Shown here: piece by piece, positions 52,597 to 61,677 of the stretch
How the letters are laid out: every line of letters begins with the position of its first letter
Position numbering within the stretch: position 1 is the first letter of the stretch
Origin: Chthonomonas sp035294505
GTDB lineage: Bacteria > Armatimonadota > Chthonomonadetes > Chthonomonadales > Chthonomonadaceae
Direction of reading: 5' to 3'
NCBI RefSeq assembly: GCF_035294505.1
Contig: NZ_DATGKU010000117.1
Span: 1 to 64,000 of the forward strand
DNA: 64,000 nucleotides
Made by a program: the position numbers and the translations under genes
Notes under the pieces: model-generated
What the model was told of the DNA's origin: nothing
Databases searched by the model: none
The model's input: only the letters and a program-made list of their open reading frames with translations

Positions 52597-53208
52597 CTAG
52601 CTCCTTCGAGTGTTCCAAAGTTCGCGAACAACGGCGGCGAGGTAGGGGGCGATACGCTGAAAATCGGCGTCGCCTCTGACAATGAGGTCGGCATGGACTC
52701 GTGAGGGTTCTACGTAGGCGGCGTGCCCCACGCGAGCGCACTCTTGATAGTAGGTTGCGATCCAGTGGGGATCGGTGCTTCCGCGCCCGCCCTGCATGTC
52801 TCGAAGAAGGCGCCGAAGGGCACGTAGGTCGGCATCAAGTTCTACAAAGAGGCGAAGGTCGAACCGCTCACGGAGTTCGGGCACATGAAGCGCCATAAGG
52901 CCCTCCACGAGAATGACGTCGGGGGCGTTCTCTGAGGCGCGAAGGGCCTCGATATCGGCGATGAGCCGCGCATTATCGGCAGAGTCTGGATGGTTGTTAT
53001 CGGGAAGTCGTTCGCCGGTAGAGGGGGAGATGAAGGTAGGCCCTCCGGGTGCACCACGATAGAAATAGCGGTCCATGCCGATCACCTCTGCATGGAGCGG
53101 TGGACTGCCGTTCGCAAGTGCGTGCGCGAGGTGCTGGACGAGGGTCGTCTTCCCGGAGGCCGAACCGCCGGCTATACCTACGACAACTGAACAAGTTTGA
53201 TTCTTCAT
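52597..53208 (-). CDS. udk: Uridine kinase family protein
   Basis: A 203-residue P-loop kinase. GIAGGSASGKTTLV (residues 11-24) is the Walker A, MDRYFYRG near 46 the substrate loop, and VILVEGLMALH the Walker B-like part. This matches uridine/cytidine kinases, though phosphoribulokinases share the fold. The only ribosome site is weak. It is followed directly by fhs. Confidence 0.85.
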   Translation of the reverse strand: MKNQTCSVVVGIAGGSASGKTTLVQHLAHALANGSPPLHAEVIGMDRYFYRGAPGGPTFISPSTGERLPDNNHPDSADNARLIADIEALRASENAPDVILVEGLMALHVPELRERFDLRLFVELDADLRALRRLLRDMQGGRGSTDPHWIATYYQECARVGHAAYVEPSRVHADLIVRGDADFQRIAPYLAAVVRELWNTRRS

Positions 53209-53282
53209 ACCGCTTGCTGTCTGTTCTCTCAGAGCGTTTTTGTGAAAGCTAGACGATTAGGTTTACTCCTTTGGATAGGGCG

Positions 53283-54311
53283 TCAACGAACCGGTTGAAA
53301 GCAGTAGAGTTCGCGTTTTCCTTTGCCCTCATCTACAAGCGCAAGCAGGCCTATCTTCCCTTCGTCCCGTGGGTCGCCGATACGCACGTCGAGGACTTTT
53401 CCCGGCAGTGGGTCGCTACGCCAGCTCTCTTCATAATCGTCAAATCGCGTCAATTGCCAAAAGGTTTTGTCGCGCTCGTCGGCTTTGGGGACGTAGACAA
53501 TGAGCCGGTCGTTGCCGGGCGACGAATCGCCGCTTGTCTCCGAGGGCAAAACCCCGATGAGCCATCTTCGTTGTCCTTGCCAGTAGGCTTGGGCATAGAG
53601 GATGTTGGGGGCGAGGTTTTGCCGGCCTTCAAAAGGGTAGGTGCCGACGCCCCAATGAGGGTAGCCTTCCTCGTTGGGGTTTAGATGAAGGTCATCGGTG
53701 ACGAGTTTGCCGGAGTTGAGCGTCCAGACGGAGGTATTGTCGCCGTTGCCGCAGACAAGCAGGTCGAGTTGGCCAGGGCAGATCAGGCTGAAGCGAAGCG
53801 CCGGTGGGGGATCGCTGAGGCGTTCAAAACCTCCGCCTTTCCACATGAAGATGCCGCCGGAGGTAACAATCTGCACCATCGGCAGTTTTTGAGGTTTCAC
53901 GATTTTGTTTTTGGGCAGTTGCGCGTCGGTTTTTTCCGGTGTAGCAAGCGTTGGCCAAGAGTCGGCGAAATGGCCGGCGATGAGGGGGTCTGTGGCCCAT
54001 CCGATAAAGGAGGCTGTGGCATCGGTTGCAAAGCGAAAGCCGTCCCAATGGGTGAGCAACAGTTGGCGCCGAAAATCGGTGCTGCTTGCGGAGCCTATCA
54101 GCAGTACGAGGTCGTCCTCTTTATCTTGCCGAATAGGGAAAGGCTCGATAAGGGCCGTGTAATCGGGTAATGGAACGTGCCAGGCGAGTGTGAAGGCGGT
54201 GAGAAAAGGGTTGTCTTTGTGTGCAAACGGATCGATCTGCCCTAGGCATCGGCCGAATGAGCAGAGGAGAAAAAGCAAACAAAGGGGGGATAAGAAGCTG
54301 CGGCTTCTCAT
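53283..54311 (-). CDS. Secreted protein of unknown function, next to pilB-type ATPase
   Basis: The 342-residue protein has a signal peptide (about 1-24, ending near CLGQ) and a beta-rich body with repeated W/F-containing strands such as LLLTHWDGFRFATD and WRSDPLPGKVLDVRIGDPRDEG, like FG-GAP/beta-propeller or lipoprotein-type outer proteins. No family is recognised. Its ATG overlaps the pilB-type stop (ATGA), so the two are translated together and it may be a secreted component of the same system. Confidence 0.65.
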   Translation of the reverse strand: MRSRSFLSPLCLLFLLCSFGRCLGQIDPFAHKDNPFLTAFTLAWHVPLPDYTALIEPFPIRQDKEDDLVLLIGSASSTDFRRQLLLTHWDGFRFATDATASFIGWATDPLIAGHFADSWPTLATPEKTDAQLPKNKIVKPQKLPMVQIVTSGGIFMWKGGGFERLSDPPPALRFSLICPGQLDLLVCGNGDNTSVWTLNSGKLVTDDLHLNPNEEGYPHWGVGTYPFEGRQNLAPNILYAQAYWQGQRRWLIGVLPSETSGDSSPGNDRLIVYVPKADERDKTFWQLTRFDDYEESWRSDPLPGKVLDVRIGDPRDEGKIGLLALVDEGKGKRELYCFQPVR

Positions 54312-55600
54312 CCCACCCCTCCGTTTTCCATGCCGGGGGTCAAGCCGGAGGTCATGGTGGAGTAGACGGCGGTGAAGACCTCTCGGGGGGTTGTCAGCCC
54401 GGCGAAAATCTTTTGGTGGCCGTCTTCCAGCATGGTGCGCATCTGCTGTTTTTTGCGTGCGTATTCATAAATCTCGCCGATGGTGGCCCGGCGTGCTATC
54501 ATTTCGCGCAGCTCCGGCGTGCTCACCAGAATCTCGAAAATGCCGATGCGCCCCCGGAAGCCGGTTTTGCGGCACTGTTCACACCCGGCGCCTTTATAGA
54601 AAGTTTTTCCTTGCATGGCGTCGGGGTTGAGGCCTATTTCGATAAGCTCGTCACGGGGAGGCTGGTAGGGCTGTTTGCAGTTAAGGCATATGGTGCGCAC
54701 AAGGCGTTGGGCCATAACCGCTTGGAGGGTGGAGGCGATGAGATAGGGTTCCCCGCCCATATCCATCATACGCCCGATGGTCTCCACCGCGTTGTTGGTA
54801 TGAAGGGACGAGAGGACAAGGTGACCGGTTAAGCTCGCCTGGATGCCGATGGATAGCGATTCGGGGTCTCGCATCTCTCCGACCATCATGACATCGGGGT
54901 CTTGGCGGAGGAAGGCTCGCATAACGCGAGGGAAGGTCATACGTTCGGTAACCTGCACTTGGGTGATGTGGTCGGCAAACTCATACTCAATGGGGTCTTC
55001 TACGGTAACGATGTTACGGCGGGTGCGGTCTAACTTATTGATGGAGGCATAGAGGGTAGAGGTTTTTCCGCTACCTGTTGGGCCGGTGACGAGCACCATG
55101 CCGTAGGCAGATTGGATGGCCTGGCTCCATTTTTGCAGCACGTCGGGCGGCATTCCCAGCTTATCTAGCTCTACGCGGGCGCCAACCGGATCGAGGATGC
55201 GCAGCACCATCTTTTCCCCATTCAGCATGGGCAGTACGGAGACGCGGGCACTTAGTTTTCGGGTGCCGTACTCCATGTCAATGCGTCCATCTTGCGGCTC
55301 TCTGCGTTCGTCTATGTGCATGCCGGCGGCAAGCTTAAGGCGGGCGAGAATGTTGGGCACAATGTCTATAGAAAGTTGCCCCACATCATGCATTACACCG
55401 TCTATGCGATAGCGCACCAGCATCCGGTTGCGTTCTGGCTGCAGGTGAATATCGGAAGCACCGAGGTCGAGTGCTTTACGCAACAGAAAGTCGGTCTCGC
55501 TAACGGCTTGGGTCAGTTCGCCACCAAGCTCCCGCGCGATACCATCCTCGCGCATGATCAGTCGAAAGGCCAAGGGGCCACGGGATGCAACCTGTGTCAT
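54308..55600 (-). CDS. GspE/PilB-type secretion ATPase lacking the N1 domain
   Basis: The 430-residue ATPase has the GspE core: RKALDLGASDIHLQPE (N2 domain), Walker A GPTGSGKT, the aspartate box VEDPIEYE, Walker B GEMRDPES, the His box LHTNNA, and a C-x2-C...C-x2-C zinc loop (CLNCKQP, CEQCRKTG). The usual N1 domain (about 130-150 residues) that binds a membrane partner is missing. It would drive pilus or pseudopilus assembly, likely for the prepilins of this genome. Confidence 0.92.
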   Translation of the reverse strand: MTQVASRGPLAFRLIMREDGIARELGGELTQAVSETDFLLRKALDLGASDIHLQPERNRMLVRYRIDGVMHDVGQLSIDIVPNILARLKLAAGMHIDERREPQDGRIDMEYGTRKLSARVSVLPMLNGEKMVLRILDPVGARVELDKLGMPPDVLQKWSQAIQSAYGMVLVTGPTGSGKTSTLYASINKLDRTRRNIVTVEDPIEYEFADHITQVQVTERMTFPRVMRAFLRQDPDVMMVGEMRDPESLSIGIQASLTGHLVLSSLHTNNAVETIGRMMDMGGEPYLIASTLQAVMAQRLVRTICLNCKQPYQPPRDELIEIGLNPDAMQGKTFYKGAGCEQCRKTGFRGRIGIFEILVSTPELREMIARRATIGEIYEYARKKQQMRTMLEDGHQKIFAGLTTPREVFTAVYSTMTSGLTPGMENGGVG

Positions 55601-55690
55601 GGTTTCTGTTCCTCTTTGCAGAGCGTAGGCATAAAGGCTATATGTTGTGGGGCAAACGCCCCTACTTTCTTTCTATAGTGTACCGTATTG

Positions 55691-56641
55691 CTAGAAATTT
55701 GCGCTACGTTGTTCGCAGGCATGCAACAGGCTTTCAACGGCCATCTGTAAGGAGCGGAGGGCCTCTTGCAGCGCGATGAGTTCGTCCTCCGGAAGACGCG
55801 AGACTTCGATATCGGCCAAAAGGGGCAGCATATCCAAAACTTTTTGTGCCGCATGGCTTTGAGGCGCGTAGGTTTCTACAACAGCGTGGCGAGCCGGCAC
55901 GGTAGGGGCTTGGAGAAGCTCCTGATAAATCTGTTCCCTCTGCTCCGGGGCCGACTCCAAAATCTCGCGGGCGCGTGTGGGGGCGGTGCGTATGGCACGG
56001 ACGAGCTTTTCGGTCTCTTCACTGTTAAGGCGTTCCTGTTGAATATGTTCCGCCACCTGATGCTGCAGTTCTGGGTAGGGGTTCAACTGTTTAAGGTAGC
56101 GGGCATGTTTTTCGGTAAGTTGGCCGGCAGCCGGCCTATTTGGGCTAGAGACCACGGCCTCGCCGATCTCTTCGGGAAGGGTGAGCAGGTCAAGAATATA
56201 GCCAACGGTGCGTTCCGACAGCCCCAGTCGCCGTGCCACTTCACGCGTGGTAAGGTTGAGGGTCTCTTTAATTTGCTGGATAGCGCGCGCTTTTTCAAGA
56301 GGCTGGAGGTCTTCTCGTTGGAGGTTTTCGATGATCTGTTCGGTGAGGCGTTCCTCTTCGGCGATCTCGCGCACCACACAGGGAAGGGTTTCGAGACGGG
56401 CTAGCTTGGCGGCACGCCAGCGACGTTCACCGGTGACGATGCGGTAATAGGAAGAGCCGGGAATAGGCGTAACGGTGATAGGGTTTAGCAGACCGTGCTG
56501 GCGAATGCTGTCGGCTAGTCCCTGCAAACTCTCCTCATCGTGATGTTTGCGGGGTTGTGCCGTATCGGCAACGATCTGATCGATAGAGATGGAGCGTATT
56601 TCCAAAGCCGGTTCTCCGAAAAGCCACAGAATTTGTGCCAA
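55691..56641 (-). CDS. parB: ParB/Spo0J/Noc-type chromosome partition protein
   Basis: The 316-residue protein has the ParB N-terminal domain with QPRKHHDEESLQGLADSI and the CTP-binding loop VTGERRWRAAKLA, ENLQREDLQPLEKA, the HTH with LTTREVARRLGLSERTVGYI, and a C-terminal helical part. No parA gene is adjacent. It may be the chromosomal ParB or a Noc-like relative. The ORF starts at 56641, with the promoter region shared with the divergent methylase. Confidence 0.88.
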   Translation of the reverse strand: MAQILWLFGEPALEIRSISIDQIVADTAQPRKHHDEESLQGLADSIRQHGLLNPITVTPIPGSSYYRIVTGERRWRAAKLARLETLPCVVREIAEEERLTEQIIENLQREDLQPLEKARAIQQIKETLNLTTREVARRLGLSERTVGYILDLLTLPEEIGEAVVSSPNRPAAGQLTEKHARYLKQLNPYPELQHQVAEHIQQERLNSEETEKLVRAIRTAPTRAREILESAPEQREQIYQELLQAPTVPARHAVVETYAPQSHAAQKVLDMLPLLADIEVSRLPEDELIALQEALRSLQMAVESLLHACEQRSANF

Positions 56642-56687
56642 TTATAACGACCTTTTAAGGGGATGTCAACAGGAATGCAGCCCTTTG

Positions 56688-56715
56688 TTGGGAGAAAGAA
56701 GGATTAAGGTATTAT
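56688..56715 (+). promoter_or_regulatory. Promoter-like pair for the restriction-modification genes
   Basis: TTGGGA (56688-56693), 16-base spacer, TATTAT (56710-56715). Weak but well placed, 37 bases before the methylase ATG. Confidence 0.45.
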
Positions 56716-56751
56716 AGAAGCGACCCCTCTTAGGAGAGAAGAAGCGGCTCT

Positions 56752-57663
56752 ATGACGATGAAAAGGAACCATGCGCCTTCGCCTGTGGTAAAACAAAGCT
56801 CAAAGAAACTGCTTGCTTTCGGATGGTACGGCGGAAAGTTTTCTCATCTAGACTGGTTGCTTCGTCTGCTGCCCAAAACCCATCACTATTGCGAGCCGTT
56901 TGGGGGTTCGGGTGCCGTGTTGTTGAATCGCGATCCCTCCCCGATTGAAACTTATAACGATATAGATGGGGAGGTGACGAACTTCTTTCGTGTTCTTCGC
57001 GAAGATGCCGAGCGGCTTATTCGCGCCATTGCTTTAACGCCTTTCTCACGTGAGGAGTTCGCCCTTGCTTGCCAAATTGACCCAATGCTTGACCCCTTGG
57101 AGCGCGCCCGACGTTTTTACGTGCGGGCACGACAGGTGCGTACCGGCTTAGCGCAATCGGCCTCAATCGGCCGCTGGGCCAACTGTAGGAACACAAGTCG
57201 TTCGGGCATGGCCGGCGCGGTTTCCCGATGGTTAGGGGCAGTTGAGGACTTGCCCGAAATCGCATTGCGTTTGCTGCGCGTTCAGATCGAGAATAGACCG
57301 GCACTTGAGGTCATCCGGCTATACGATTCACCGAGCACCTTGTTCTACTGCGATCCGCCCTATCTCCATGAAACCCGCGGCGATAGGAGAGCTTATGCTT
57401 ATGAAATGAGCAATGAGCAGCATGAGGAGCTAGCGATGGCACTCAATTCGGTGCAAGGGCTTGTGGCGGTGTCGGGTTACGAATGTGAGCAGATGGATCG
57501 TCTCTACCCAAGCCCGAAATGGTTCAAACACGTCGGTCCAACGCGAACCATCCATTCCACAAAGGATAAGCGAACCGAGGTGCTGTGGGTTAACTACGAT
57601 CTTGCTACTATTCAAGGAGCGCGTTTGTTTGACTTGAACGGAGCGCAAGATGAGGGAGAATGA
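56752..57663 (+). CDS. Dam/D12-class DNA adenine methyltransferase
   Basis: The 303-residue protein has the alpha-class order: GWYGGKFSH (motif X), YCEPFGGSGAVLLN (motif I, near 55), a variable target-recognition region, and YCDPPYLHE (motif IV, near 203). It makes N6-methyladenine. The next gene, an endonuclease, overlaps its end by 14 bases, so this is the protecting partner. The target sequence is not known. Confidence 0.9.
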   Translation: MTMKRNHAPSPVVKQSSKKLLAFGWYGGKFSHLDWLLRLLPKTHHYCEPFGGSGAVLLNRDPSPIETYNDIDGEVTNFFRVLREDAERLIRAIALTPFSREEFALACQIDPMLDPLERARRFYVRARQVRTGLAQSASIGRWANCRNTSRSGMAGAVSRWLGAVEDLPEIALRLLRVQIENRPALEVIRLYDSPSTLFYCDPPYLHETRGDRRAYAYEMSNEQHEELAMALNSVQGLVAVSGYECEQMDRLYPSPKWFKHVGPTRTIHSTKDKRTEVLWVNYDLATIQGARLFDLNGAQDEGE

Positions 57664-58780
57664 CCCGTCTACTATTTTAGAGAATCTTCACAGGCGTATA
57701 TCAAGGAGACTCTCCACACCAATCATAAGAAATGAAGAGATTCGTCTGAAAGTTGAGCAAGTTTGCAAGCAGTCTAATAATCGTGCCTGTGCGCGTCTAC
57801 TTATGGCATGCCTCCTGGCAAAAATTCATAAGCCAACACTAGATCCACGCAAGCCGTATACGGAAATCGGCACCAATGACTCTTTTTCTGGAAGAACTTA
57901 CGATGAGAAGTATATAACAAAATTTATTAATAAGCACAATCTTCCGCTCAACTCGACAACAGCATTCTTGACACCAGCTTTTCGTAACTTAGATAGGCCA
58001 CTTACGCTGGATACTGAATTGATAGGACGACCACGTCAACTTTACAGGACAACACTGGAATTACTCAACCTGGTGTATGAAGAACAAGTTCAGACTGAGG
58101 ATTTACTCGCTGAGATCATTCGTGTTTTAATCAATATTCGTAATGAAAATAAGGCAACATTACAAACATTGCAAAAACGTCTAATAGCCATCCATAATGA
58201 CTTACCATTATCATCAGAAGAAATTGTGAGTCTAATAGAGCAGCACTTACGATGCAAAAATTCTAGTAGACTGCCTGTACTGGTGGTTGCTGCTGCATAT
58301 GCTTCTGTGTCTAAGCGTATTAAAGAACAAATTAGACCTCTTCAATCTCATACAGCAGCAGATCAGCAGACTGGTTCGCTGGGAGACATAGAAATTTGCG
58401 TTGAAAATGATGACCGTATTGTAACTGTTTACGAGATGAAAACAAAACCTGTTTCTGTAGAAGATATAAATAGAGCTATTACCAAAATCTCATCCTATGA
58501 TCAAAAAATTGATAACTATATATTTATAACAACCGAAGTGGTTTCAGACGAGATAAAAAGTTATGCCGCTAGCTGCTATGAACATAATAGCGGAGTAGAG
58601 ATCGCAATATTGGACTGTATAGGTTTTCTTAGACACTTCCTACATTTGTTCCACCGTTCAAGAGTTGAATTTCTTGATACATACCAGGAGTTGCTTCTGC
58701 GTGAGCCGGAGAGCGCTGTCAGTCAGGCACTAAAGGAGGCATTTCTTAACCTTAGACTAAATGCAGAGACAAGGGAATAG
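57650..58780 (+). CDS. Type II restriction endonuclease, PD-(D/E)XK, possibly SacI-like
   Basis: The 376-residue protein is helical in the first 200 residues. It has a nuclease-like core with SLGDIEICVEN (Asp near 246) and, about 17 residues on, VYEMKTKPVS (E-x-K near 263-265), the pattern D-x(n)-E-x-K of PD-(D/E)XK nucleases. I associate this with the SacI family, from memory only. The gene is clearly A/T richer than its neighbours, including the methylase, suggesting transfer. It starts within the methylase gene. Confidence 0.72.
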   Translation: MRENDPSTILENLHRRISRRLSTPIIRNEEIRLKVEQVCKQSNNRACARLLMACLLAKIHKPTLDPRKPYTEIGTNDSFSGRTYDEKYITKFINKHNLPLNSTTAFLTPAFRNLDRPLTLDTELIGRPRQLYRTTLELLNLVYEEQVQTEDLLAEIIRVLINIRNENKATLQTLQKRLIAIHNDLPLSSEEIVSLIEQHLRCKNSSRLPVLVVAAAYASVSKRIKEQIRPLQSHTAADQQTGSLGDIEICVENDDRIVTVYEMKTKPVSVEDINRAITKISSYDQKIDNYIFITTEVVSDEIKSYAASCYEHNSGVEIAILDCIGFLRHFLHLFHRSRVEFLDTYQELLLREPESAVSQALKEAFLNLRLNAETRE

Positions 58781-58858
58781 TTGCCTCCTTATTGATCATA
58801 AAACATAGCTTATCTGGGAAGCGCTTCAATGAGAGTATAAAAGACAATAAAATAAAAA

Positions 58859-58930
58859 TGGGCAGTGCTGGATTTGAACCAGCGACCTCCTCGGTGTGAA
58901 CGAGGCGCTCTACCCCTGAGCCAACCGCCC
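58859..58930 (-). tRNA. tRNA-Val (CAC)
   Basis: Read on minus, the 72-base molecule forms a complete cloverleaf: acceptor GGGCGGT/ACTGCCC, D-arm GCTC/GAGC, anticodon stem CCTCG/CGAGG with loop TTCACAC (anticodon CAC), a five-base variable loop and T-arm GCTGG/CCAGC with loop TTCAAAT. CCA is not encoded. A T-run directly follows the 3' end and probably terminates transcription. It lies next to the restriction-modification genes, where tRNA genes often mark insertion sites. Confidence 0.95.
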
Positions 58931-58942
58931 ATTTCCACAATC

Positions 58943-58973
58943 ATTGTACCCCCGTGCAGAGCGGTTTTGTCAA
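58943..58973 (-). promoter_or_regulatory. Promoter of tRNA-Val
   Basis: Read on minus, TTGACA (58973-58968) and TACAAT (58948-58943) with a 19-base spacer. Start would be just before the tRNA 5' end. Confidence 0.55.
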
Positions 58974-59076
58974 GAGCTAAGGCTTTGAACGGCAAGAGCC
59001 TTTTGCCGATGGTGCGAATTGCCGGCCCTCTGGCAGCTCTACGATGAACCATTACGGCCATTGCAGACTGAAAAAC
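58974..59076. other. Gene-free stretch between tRNA promoter and GH127 promoter
   Basis: No open frame with a ribosome site was seen. The bases separate the minus-strand tRNA promoter from the plus-strand promoter at 59077. Confidence 0.4.
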
Positions 59077-59105
59077 TTGATAGACGAGGAAACAGCTGTT
59101 ACAAT
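59077..59105 (+). promoter_or_regulatory. SigA promoter of the GH127-like gene
   Basis: TTGATA (59077-59082), 17-base spacer, TACAAT (59100-59105), close to consensus, about 50 bases before the ATG. Confidence 0.65.
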
Positions 59106-59155
59106 ATAGCGCAGAACGCCGATGACGGGCAATAACTATTTTTAGAGAATGGACA

Positions 59156-61639
59156 ATGATGAAAAGACAAAACACGGTGCTGGCGATTATGCTGTTAGGT
59201 AGTGTTTGTGGAGTAGGAGCGGGTGCTGCGGCGCCGCTGCAGAAGCCGGCGCCTACACAGTTCAAGACCTATGCCGTTTTACCGACGTTAGGAAGAAACG
59301 CATTTTATATGGGCAATCGTCCTCCACTGGTGCCTCAACCGCTTATACCGTTGCCTGTGGGAGCGGTTCGGCCGGAGGGATGGCTAAGAGAACAGTTGGT
59401 GTTGATGAGCGATGGTTTCACCGGACATCTCACGGAGATAAGCCCCTGGTGTCGATTCGATGGCAGCGCTTGGGTAAGCCCAATCGGCGAGGGTAAGAAC
59501 GGTTGGGAGGAGCTTCCCTACTGGCTGCGGGGCTATGTGAGCTTGGGCTATCTTTTGAGAGATAGGCGCATTATTCAGGAAGCACGGCGCTGGATTGATA
59601 GCATTTTAAGCAGCCAGAGGGCGGATGGCTGTTTCGGGCCGGAGGCGAATAGGCAGGCCAAAGACCTGTGGCCCAACATGCTGGCTCTGTATGCCGTTCG
59701 CACCTACTACGAAGCGACCGGTGATAAGCGCGTGATCCCCTTTATGGAGCGCTATTTTCGTTGGGAGGCAAGCCTGCCCGTTGATCAGTTCTTGCCGGAT
59801 AGTTGGCAAAAGGTGCGTGGCGGAGACAATTTGGATAGCATTCTGTGGCTTTACAATCGTACCGGCGAGAAGTGGTTGCTCGACTTGGCCAAGCGCACCC
59901 ATGAGCGTACTTCTGATTGGACGGATGGGGTGGCGAGTTGGCACGGTGTAAACCTATGCGAGGGATTTCGGGAGCCTGCCGAGTTTTATGAAGTTACAGG
60001 GGACCCGCGCTACTATCAGGATACGGTTAGAGACTATCATATCGCCTGGAAGCTTTTTGGCCAGGTGCCGGGTGGCATGATTGGGGCGGATGAGAATGCC
60101 CGTCCGGGGTATACAGGGCCTCGCCAAGCTGCGGAGACCTGCGCCATGGTGGAGGTAATGTACAGCGACGAGATGCTCACGAGCATCTCCGGCGATCCGC
60201 ACTGGGCCGATCGTTGTGAGGATGTGGCGTTCAACTCGCTCCCTGCCTCTATGACGCCCGATCTCAAAGGGTTGCATTATCTCACCGCGCCCAATATGAT
60301 CCAACTTGATCGGGCAAGTAAGGCGCCCCTATTGCAAAATGGCGGCGACATGCTCTCTTATAACCCCTACGACTATCGCTGCTGCCAACATAATGTGGCT
60401 TTTGGGTGGCCCTACTTTACCGAGCACCTTTGGATGGCCACGAGTGGCAACGGCCTGGCGGCAGTTCTCTACGCGCCTAGCACGGTAACGGCGAGAGTAG
60501 GGCATGGCGAAACGGTGACCCTCCATGAAGAAACACACTATCCGTTCGACGAGCACATTTACCTAAAGCTTTCTATGCAGAGGGCATCAGCCTTTCCTCT
60601 CGTTCTGCGGGTACCTGCGTGGTGCGCACACCCTGTCCTTAAAGTGAACGACGAGAGGCGATATGCCCCTACCGTAGAGAATGGCGGTTGGCTTGTGGTA
60701 CAGCGTCTGTGGCGGCCGCATGATACCGTAGAGCTTACCTTTCCGATGTCGGTTCGGGTAAAGGTTTGGCGTGCCAATCACAACGCCGTCTCTATCTACC
60801 GAGGGCCTCTGGCCTACTCGCTACGCATTGGAGAGCGGTGGGTGCGCTACGGTGGCACGGCGAAATGGCCGGCGTATGAGGTGTTTCCAACCACCCCATG
60901 GAATTATGGACTAGTGCTTGATTGGCGCCATCCGTCCACCTCCGTTTTTGTTGAAGAGCGCAAAGGCCCCTTCCCCGTCCAGCCGTTCTCTCTGACCAAC
61001 GCTCCGGTTGTGCTAAAAGTAAGGGCAAAGCAGATTCCTCAGTGGACGGCAGAGCCAAACGGGCTTATTGGGGAGTTGCAGCAAAGCCCTGTTCGCTCTT
61101 CGTCGCCTACAGAGACCGTCACGCTGATCCCGATGGGGTGCGCACGCCTGCGTGTTTCGGCCTTTCCGCTGATTGGGGAGGGACCAGACGCGCGTGACTG
61201 GATTCCCGAAAATCGGGCAACCGCTTCGGCCTCTTGGTGTAATCCGAGCGATAGCGTGGAGGCGCTAAAAAACCTGCAGATTCCAACAAGTTCCGCCGAT
61301 CAGAGCCTACCCCGCTTTACGTGGTGGGATCACAAGGGAACGTCGGAGTGGGTGGAATACGATTTTGCAAAGAGTGAGCGGGTAAGTTGGTGCCGTGTCT
61401 ATTGGTTCGATGATGAGGCGATTGGCGGGGAATGCCGCGTACCTGCCGCATGGCGGATTTTGTGGTGGAACGGCATGCAGTGGCAGCCTGTAGAAACGAA
61501 GGGCGACTATGCGGTACAAAAAAACCGTTTCAATCGTGTGGACTTTGTGCCCGTAGAAACGACGAAGTTGCGATTGGAGGTGCAGTTGAAATCGGGCTAT
61601 TCGGGAGGTATCCTCGCGTGGCAGTGGGGGAGTGCATAA
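59156..61639 (+). CDS. Secreted GH127/DUF1680-like glycoside hydrolase with C-terminal beta-sandwich
   Basis: The 827-residue protein has a signal peptide (about 1-26) and the DUF1680 pattern: VRPEGWLREQL, the barrel repeats with EELPYWLRGYVSLGYLL and WPNMLALYAVRTYYEATGD, and YDYRCCQHN near 408, where paired cysteines bind the zinc in GH127 beta-L-arabinofuranosidases. The region from about 690 looks like a discoidin (F5/8)-like module, and probably binds sugar. It would act outside the cell on plant or microbial arabinose-containing polysaccharide; the exact substrate is not certain. Confidence 0.87.
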   Translation: MMKRQNTVLAIMLLGSVCGVGAGAAAPLQKPAPTQFKTYAVLPTLGRNAFYMGNRPPLVPQPLIPLPVGAVRPEGWLREQLVLMSDGFTGHLTEISPWCRFDGSAWVSPIGEGKNGWEELPYWLRGYVSLGYLLRDRRIIQEARRWIDSILSSQRADGCFGPEANRQAKDLWPNMLALYAVRTYYEATGDKRVIPFMERYFRWEASLPVDQFLPDSWQKVRGGDNLDSILWLYNRTGEKWLLDLAKRTHERTSDWTDGVASWHGVNLCEGFREPAEFYEVTGDPRYYQDTVRDYHIAWKLFGQVPGGMIGADENARPGYTGPRQAAETCAMVEVMYSDEMLTSISGDPHWADRCEDVAFNSLPASMTPDLKGLHYLTAPNMIQLDRASKAPLLQNGGDMLSYNPYDYRCCQHNVAFGWPYFTEHLWMATSGNGLAAVLYAPSTVTARVGHGETVTLHEETHYPFDEHIYLKLSMQRASAFPLVLRVPAWCAHPVLKVNDERRYAPTVENGGWLVVQRLWRPHDTVELTFPMSVRVKVWRANHNAVSIYRGPLAYSLRIGERWVRYGGTAKWPAYEVFPTTPWNYGLVLDWRHPSTSVFVEERKGPFPVQPFSLTNAPVVLKVRAKQIPQWTAEPNGLIGELQQSPVRSSSPTETVTLIPMGCARLRVSAFPLIGEGPDARDWIPENRATASASWCNPSDSVEALKNLQIPTSSADQSLPRFTWWDHKGTSEWVEYDFAKSERVSWCRVYWFDDEAIGGECRVPAAWRILWWNGMQWQPVETKGDYAVQKNRFNRVDFVPVETTKLRLEVQLKSGYSGGILAWQWGSA

Positions 61640-61677
61640 ACGCTTAACAAGCTGCCTAAGAGAGAGGAAGGAAGAAG

